DNA of 64,000 nucleotides from Amycolatopsis keratiniphila subsp. keratiniphila. Lineage in GTDB: Bacteria; Actinomycetota; Actinomycetes; Mycobacteriales; Pseudonocardiaceae. The translations under genes and the position numbers were made by a program. The stretch's first letter is position 1. Every line of letters begins with the position of its first letter. The stretch lies in NCBI RefSeq assembly GCF_001620365.2, contig NZ_LQMT02000007.1, positions 367,358 through 431,357 on the forward strand, read 5' to 3'. Shown piece by piece: positions 60,268 to 64,000 of this stretch. The notes beneath the pieces were generated by a model, which saw nothing but the letters and a program-made list of their open reading frames with translations, had not been told where the DNA came from and made no database searches.

Positions 60268-61182
60268 ATGAAGACGAACGTCACCTTCCCGAGCGCCGGG
60301 CTCGCGCTGGCCGGTCTCCTGTTCACTCCGGACGACCACACCGGCGCCCCGCTGCCGGCCGTCGTCGTGTCCCACCCCGGCGGTGGTGTGAAGGAGCAGA
60401 CCGCGTCGATCTACGCCGAGCGTCTGGCCCGCGAGGGGTACGCCACCCTGGTGTTCGACGCCGCATACCAAGGTGAGAGCGAGGGCCTGCCCCGCGGTCT
60501 GGAGAACCCCTTCCAGCGTGCCGAGGACGTCCGGTCCGCGGTCACCTACCTGACCACCCGCGACGACATCGACCCGGCCAGGATCGGCGCGCTGGGCATC
60601 TGCGCGTCCGGTGGCTACGTCCCGTTCGCCGCGCAGACCGACCACCGGATCAAGGCCGTCGCCACGGTCAGCGCCGTGGACATCCGGAGTCTGCTGGTCG
60701 AAGGTCTCGGCCGCACCCAGGGTCCGGAGGTCCTGCAGGCCATGCTGGACCAGGCGGGCGCGCTGCGCACCGCCGAAGCGCGGGGCGAGGTCGCGGGTGT
60801 GCAGAACTGGGCTCCGGAAAGCCCCGAAGGGCTCGAGGAAGCTCCGACGCTGTATCGCGAGGCGCAGGACTACTACCGCACCCCGCGCGGCGGGCACGCG
60901 AACTCCACCAACGAGTGGCCGCTGCGCAGCATCGACCAGATCGCGCAGTACGACTCCTACGCGATGATCAAGCTGATCGCGCCCCGGCCGCTGCTGATGA
61001 TCATCGGCTCCGATGCCGACACCGGCTACTTCAGCCGCGAGGCCATCGAAAAGGCCGACGAGCCCAAGGAACTGTTCGTCATCGACGGCGCCACCCACGT
61101 CGCGCTCTACGACCAGGACGAGCACGTCACTCCCGCGGTCACCAAGCTCACCGGCTTCTTCGGCGAGCACCTGACCGCCTGA
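60268..61182 (+). CDS. Alpha/beta hydrolase (dienelactone-hydrolase-like, Cys nucleophile position)
   Basis: 304 residues. Seen: AVVVSHPGGGVKEQTASIYA, GYATLVFDAAYQGESEG, ALGICASGGYVPFAAQTD, LMIIGSDADTGYFS (acid), VIDGATHVALYD (His). The nucleophile elbow reads GICASGG; the Cys occupies the place held by Cys in dienelactone hydrolase (GYCLGG), though the following Ser cannot be dismissed. Substrate unknown. It forms a two-gene unit with a paralogue 15 bases downstream, divergent from the XRE regulator. Start ATG 60268 has GAAAGAT upstream; ribosome site moderate. Confidence 0.85.
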   Translation: MKTNVTFPSAGLALAGLLFTPDDHTGAPLPAVVVSHPGGGVKEQTASIYAERLAREGYATLVFDAAYQGESEGLPRGLENPFQRAEDVRSAVTYLTTRDDIDPARIGALGICASGGYVPFAAQTDHRIKAVATVSAVDIRSLLVEGLGRTQGPEVLQAMLDQAGALRTAEARGEVAGVQNWAPESPEGLEEAPTLYREAQDYYRTPRGGHANSTNEWPLRSIDQIAQYDSYAMIKLIAPRPLLMIIGSDADTGYFSREAIEKADEPKELFVIDGATHVALYDQDEHVTPAVTKLTGFFGEHLTA

Positions 61183-61197
61183 ACGAGAGGAAATCCC

Positions 61198-62121
61198 ATG
61201 GAATCCGTGACCTTCAAGAACCGCACCTGGGACGTCGCCGCCGACGTCCGCTTCCCGGAGGGCTTCGACCCGGCCAAGAAGTACCCGGCGATCATCTGCG
61301 CCCACCCGATCAGCAGCTGCAAGGAGCAGACGTCCGGCAGCATCTACGCCGAGCGGCTGACCGAACTGGGCTACGTGACCCTGGCGTTCGACGCGTCACA
61401 CCAGGGCGCGAGCGGAGGCGAGCCGCGCTACCTCGAAGACCCTGCCACCCGGGTCGAAGACTTCCGCTGCGCGATCGACTACCTGGTGACGCAGGACTAC
61501 GTCGACGAGGACCGCATCGGCCTGGTCGGGATCTGCGGTGGCGGTGGTTACGCCGCGAACGCCACGATGACCGACCACCGGATCAAGGCGCTGGGCACCG
61601 TCGTCGCCGCGAACTACGGACGGCTCCTGCGCGAAGGCGACCTGAGCGCCAACGCCGCGGTCGCGACGCTCGAGGCGATCGGCAAGCAGCGCACGGCCGA
61701 AGCGCGGGGCGCGGAGCCGCACATCACCACCTACATCCCCACCTCGGTCGAGGAGCGGGAAAAGGCCGGAATCACCGACATCGACATCGTCAACGCCGTC
61801 GAGTACTACACCACCGACAGGGGCCAGAGCGCCGGCTCACCCAACAAGCTGCGCTTCTCCGGTCTCGAAGCGGCGGTCGGCTTCGACGCCTTCCACCTGG
61901 CCGAGGTGCTGCTGACGCAGCCGCTGCAGGTCATCGTCGGCGACGTGCCAGGCGGCTTCGGGTCCTACCGGGACGGATTCGAACTGTTCGACCGGGCCCG
62001 CTCGGAGAAGAAGGACATCTTCGTCGTCCAGGGCGCGAGCCACTACGACCTGTACGACCAGCCGAAGTACGTCGACCAGGCACTGGCGAAGCTGGGCACC
62101 TTCTTCGAAGAAAACCTCTGA
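61198..62121 (+). CDS. Alpha/beta hydrolase, paralogue of the preceding gene
   Basis: 307 residues, clearly homologous to the preceding protein along its length: YPAIICAHPISSCKEQTSGS, IYAERLTELGYVTLAFDASH QG, LVGICGGGGYAANATMTDHR, IVGDVPGGFGSYRDG, VVQGASHYDLYDQP. Here the elbow reads GICGGGG, leaving Cys as the only nucleophile candidate and supporting Cys in the paralogue too. GAGAGGAAA precedes the ATG. The pair may have diverged to act on two related substrates. Confidence 0.85.
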   Translation: MESVTFKNRTWDVAADVRFPEGFDPAKKYPAIICAHPISSCKEQTSGSIYAERLTELGYVTLAFDASHQGASGGEPRYLEDPATRVEDFRCAIDYLVTQDYVDEDRIGLVGICGGGGYAANATMTDHRIKALGTVVAANYGRLLREGDLSANAAVATLEAIGKQRTAEARGAEPHITTYIPTSVEEREKAGITDIDIVNAVEYYTTDRGQSAGSPNKLRFSGLEAAVGFDAFHLAEVLLTQPLQVIVGDVPGGFGSYRDGFELFDRARSEKKDIFVVQGASHYDLYDQPKYVDQALAKLGTFFEENL

Positions 62122-62126
62122 TCAGA

Positions 62127-62172
62127 CAGCGAAGGAGGGGCTGCTGCTGAAGCGGTCGCCCCTCCTTCGCTG
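62127..62172. terminator. Strong terminator hairpin between convergent genes
   Basis: CAGCGAAGGAGGGGC (62127-62141) pairs perfectly with GCCCCTCCTTCGCTG (62158-62172) around a 16-base loop. It lies 5 bases after the hydrolase stop and 13 before the convergent stop. Confidence 0.85.
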
Positions 62173-62185
62173 CCGTAGGCGGTTG

Positions 62186-62974
62186 TCAGCGAGACAGTGC
62201 GGCGATGAGCGGGCCCGGGTCCGGGTGCTGAGACGTGCATTGCAGGATGACGGAGGTGGCGCCCGCGGCGGCCAGCTCGTCGATCAGAGCGCGGGCACGG
62301 TCGCCAAGGGCGGGTATGTCCGGCTCGATCTCCGCGAAAACGATGACCTGCGGCGCTGGTCGGCCCGCGGCCTGCGCGGCCTCGGCGGCGCGGGCGGCCT
62401 CGGAAGCGACGTAGTCGGGGGTGGCCAGCAGGGCGTCCAGGAGCACCCCGTCGCCCACCTCGCCCGCCAGCGCGACGGTCTTCGGACCCCGCCCGCCGAT
62501 GATGAGCGGCGGCACCTGCACCGGCGGCCAGTCCAGAGCCACGGCGTCAAGGTTCACATAACGTCCGGTCACGCTGACGGTCTCGCCGTGCAGCAGCCGC
62601 CGGACGGCGTCGGCGTGCTCGCGCAGCAACGTCATCGGCGACGACACCCGGGCGCCGACCTGCCCCATCCAGTCGAGCACCCCGTGACCGACGGTCGGGA
62701 CGAACCGGCCGGGGAACATCCGCGCCAGCGTCGCGATCTCCATGGCGGCGACGGCCGGATTGCGCAGCGGCACCGGCATCAGGCCGATCCCGACGGTGAG
62801 CCGCTCGCTCCACGCCAGCGCGGCCGCGGCACTGGTGAGACCACCTTCGAGGAAACAGTCCTCCCACAACCACAACTCGTCGATACCGGCCTCATCGGCC
62901 GCGACGACGGTCTCCCTCAGCTCCTCCGGCGGCAATTGCGGACGGAACACCACACCAACACGAACCTCGGCCAT
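62186..62974 (-). CDS. LLM-class (F420-dependent-like) oxidoreductase
   Basis: 262 residues of the luciferase-like monooxygenase fold. Seen: VRVGVVFRPQLPPEELRETV, ADEAGIDELWLWEDCF, LTVGIGLMPVPLRNPAVAAM EIATLARMFPGR, VGHGVLDWMGQVGARVSSPM TLLREH, PPLIIGGRGPKTVALAGEVG DGVLLD. The pattern of F420-dependent members is clearer than that of FMN-dependent ones, but the cofactor cannot be proved by eye. ATG 62974 begins the conserved core; an in-frame ATG at 62998 would add eight residues. Single gene. Confidence 0.88.
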   Translation of the reverse strand: MAEVRVGVVFRPQLPPEELRETVVAADEAGIDELWLWEDCFLEGGLTSAAAALAWSERLTVGIGLMPVPLRNPAVAAMEIATLARMFPGRFVPTVGHGVLDWMGQVGARVSSPMTLLREHADAVRRLLHGETVSVTGRYVNLDAVALDWPPVQVPPLIIGGRGPKTVALAGEVGDGVLLDALLATPDYVASEAARAAEAAQAAGRPAPQVIVFAEIEPDIPALGDRARALIDELAAAGATSVILQCTSQHPDPGPLIAALSR

Positions 62975-63019
62975 GCTCTCTACGCTAGTCCCGTCCAAGA
63001 TCGCCGGCCCGACGCACGT

Positions 63020-63811
63020 CTAATCGACGAAGATGTCCTTGTGCGCGTTGGCATCGCCGTATCGGCTCAGGTCCGTGACGCCAGCCTCGCGCAGGACGTC
63101 GGCATCGATGAACGCGCGACCGTTCTTGCGCTCATGCGGCAGGTCAAACAGGGCGAGGGCGGCGTCGGCCATGATCTCGGGTGATCGGGCGTGGTCGGCA
63201 CCGCCCACGACGTTGCGGACGGCGGAGGTGTCGATCAGGGTCTCCGGCCACAGGCAGGACGCCGACACCCCGTCGGCGGCGAACTCGGCGGCCCAGCCGA
63301 GAGTCAGCAAGGTCATGCCGTACTTCGACGTCGTGTACGCCGGATGGATCCCCAGCCAGCGCGGCGCGAGGTTCAACGGCGGCGAGAGCGTGACGATCGA
63401 GCCTCGGGACTTACGCAAATGGGGCAAGGCGGCCGTGGTGAGCAGCCAGGTGCCGCGGATGTTGACCTCGTGCATCAACGCGAACTTCTTCGCCGGGGTC
63501 TCCAGGGTGCCCGCGGTGTGGATCGCGCTGGCGTTGTTGACGACGACGTCGACGCCACCGAACTCCGCGACGGCGGTCGCTATCAGTTTGGCGGTGTCCT
63601 CTTCGGACCGGACGTCGCCGACCACCCCCACCGCGCGGCCGCCAGCCTGCCGGATCGCCTCGACGGCGGTGTGGATGGTGCCGGGTAGATTCGGTTGCGG
63701 CACATCGGTCTTGGCGAGGAGCGCCACGTTGCCGCCGCGGCGTGCGAAGGCCAAGGCGGTGGCCAGGCCGATCCCGCGGCTTCCGCCGGACATCACCAGG
63801 GTGCGGCTCAC
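63020..63811 (-). CDS. SDR oxidoreductase (HSDL2-like group)
   Basis: 263 residues. Seen: LVMSGGSRGIGLATALAFAR, NVALLAKTD, VVGDVRSEEDTAKLI, VDVVVNNASAIHTAGTLETP, SIVTLSPPLNLAPRWLGIHP (catalytic Ser), then AYTTSKYG with Tyr and Lys, and ASCLWPETLIDTSAV. The LSPPLNL and W-P-x-T segments point to the HSDL2-like group linked to lipid or acyl substrates. GTG start overlaps the upstream ligase stop as GTGA, so the pair is coupled. Confidence 0.9.
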   Translation of the reverse strand: MSRTLVMSGGSRGIGLATALAFARRGGNVALLAKTDVPQPNLPGTIHTAVEAIRQAGGRAVGVVGDVRSEEDTAKLIATAVAEFGGVDVVVNNASAIHTAGTLETPAKKFALMHEVNIRGTWLLTTAALPHLRKSRGSIVTLSPPLNLAPRWLGIHPAYTTSKYGMTLLTLGWAAEFAADGVSASCLWPETLIDTSAVRNVVGGADHARSPEIMADAALALFDLPHERKNGRAFIDADVLREAGVTDLSRYGDANAHKDIFVD

Positions 63812-64000
63812 GGGTGCGCCTTCTTTCGGTCCATCTGCTCGCGGAGAAGCCCTTTGACGAGCTTGCCCACTGAGTTCCTGGGGAGTTCGGTCCTGACGTG
63901 GATCTCGGCGGGCGTCTTGTAGCGTGCGAGCGAGCGGGAGCAGTGCTCGGCGAGTTCTTCCGCCGTCACGGTCAATCCGGGTTTGGTCGCGACGAAGGCG
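63808..64000 (-). CDS. Acyl-CoA ligase, C-terminal end (cut by window end)
   Basis: Only the last 63 codons are visible: AFVATKPGLTVTAEELAEHC, then ARYKTPAEIHVRTELPRNSV GKLVKGLLREQM. The P-R-N-x-x-G-K-L-x-x-x-x-L-R segment with its catalytic Lys is the C-terminal signature of AMP-forming acyl-CoA ligases. It is coupled to the following SDR by GTGA overlap. Substrate unknown; the rest lies beyond the window. Confidence 0.88.
   Translation of the reverse strand, partial: AFVATKPGLTVTAEELAEHCSRSLARYKTPAEIHVRTELPRNSVGKLVKGLLREQMDRKKAHP

Overview
The window is about 70% G+C. Its genes are packed head-to-tail, many joined by 4-base ATGA/GTGA stop-start overlaps, with frequent GTG starts and GGAGG-type ribosome sites. 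With the GntR/LuxR/AraC regulators, acyl-CoA enzymes, an F420-type oxidoreductase and actinophage debris, this points to a high-GC actinomycete. An Amycolatopsis-like member of the Pseudonocardiaceae is my best guess, by inference only. No rRNA, tRNA or CRISPR array was seen.

Layout. (1) 1-8572, minus strand: one transport/catabolic operon with a MmgE/PrpD protein, a second permease, a lipoprotein solute-binding protein, a permease fused to an SMP-30-like beta-propeller, a free-standing SMP-30-like protein, a tandem-ATPase sugar-type ABC protein and a zinc alcohol dehydrogenase cut by the window edge. (2) 9320-18102: a secreted 2790-residue SpvB/Tc/RHS-type protein with a putative ADP-ribosyltransferase-like toxin tip, followed by a small candidate immunity gene. 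(3) 18469-25733: a LuxR/GAF regulator, a nitroreductase broken by one in-frame TAG, an isovaleryl-type acyl-CoA dehydrogenase, an acyl-CoA synthetase, an itaconyl/mesaconyl-CoA hydratase-like MaoC protein, a CitE-type lyase and a divergent hydrolase. (4) 25734-29712: phage scrap-yard with a frameshifted terminase small subunit joined to a tail-protein remnant, a frameshifted serine-recombinase fragment, small phage-like ORFs and a lower-GC pentapeptide-repeat membrane protein. (5) 29713-38400, minus strand: a coupled seven-gene operon (zinc ribbon, HyuA, HyuB, duplicated ferredoxin-like barrel protein, aldehyde dehydrogenase, acyl-CoA ligase, SDR). (6) 38576-44161: AraC and two GntR regulators, a family III CoA-transferase, an MHS-type transporter and a small protein. 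(7) 44253-55629, plus strand: an 11-gene acyl-CoA operon. (8) 55684-64000: a NACHT-type NTPase, an XRE regulator with two divergent hydrolases, an LLM oxidoreductase, an SDR and a ligase cut by the window end.

How it fits together. The 11-gene operon carries ligation, dehydrogenation, hydration, oxidation and thiolysis enzymes plus a fused class I CoA-transferase/IpdAB-like protein. It also holds three enzymes resembling Mct, Meh and the CitE-type lyase of the mesaconyl-CoA -> citramalyl-CoA -> pyruvate + acetyl-CoA segment of the 3-hydroxypropionate bicycle. A second, unrelated-looking hydratase + CitE pair lies 20 kb away. AT-rich palindromes close to (A/T)AATAT-N3-ATATT(A/T) lie immediately upstream of nearly every transcription unit between 19.6 and 44.2 kb, including the regulators, which suggests one regulon. 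The substrate is not evident from sequence.
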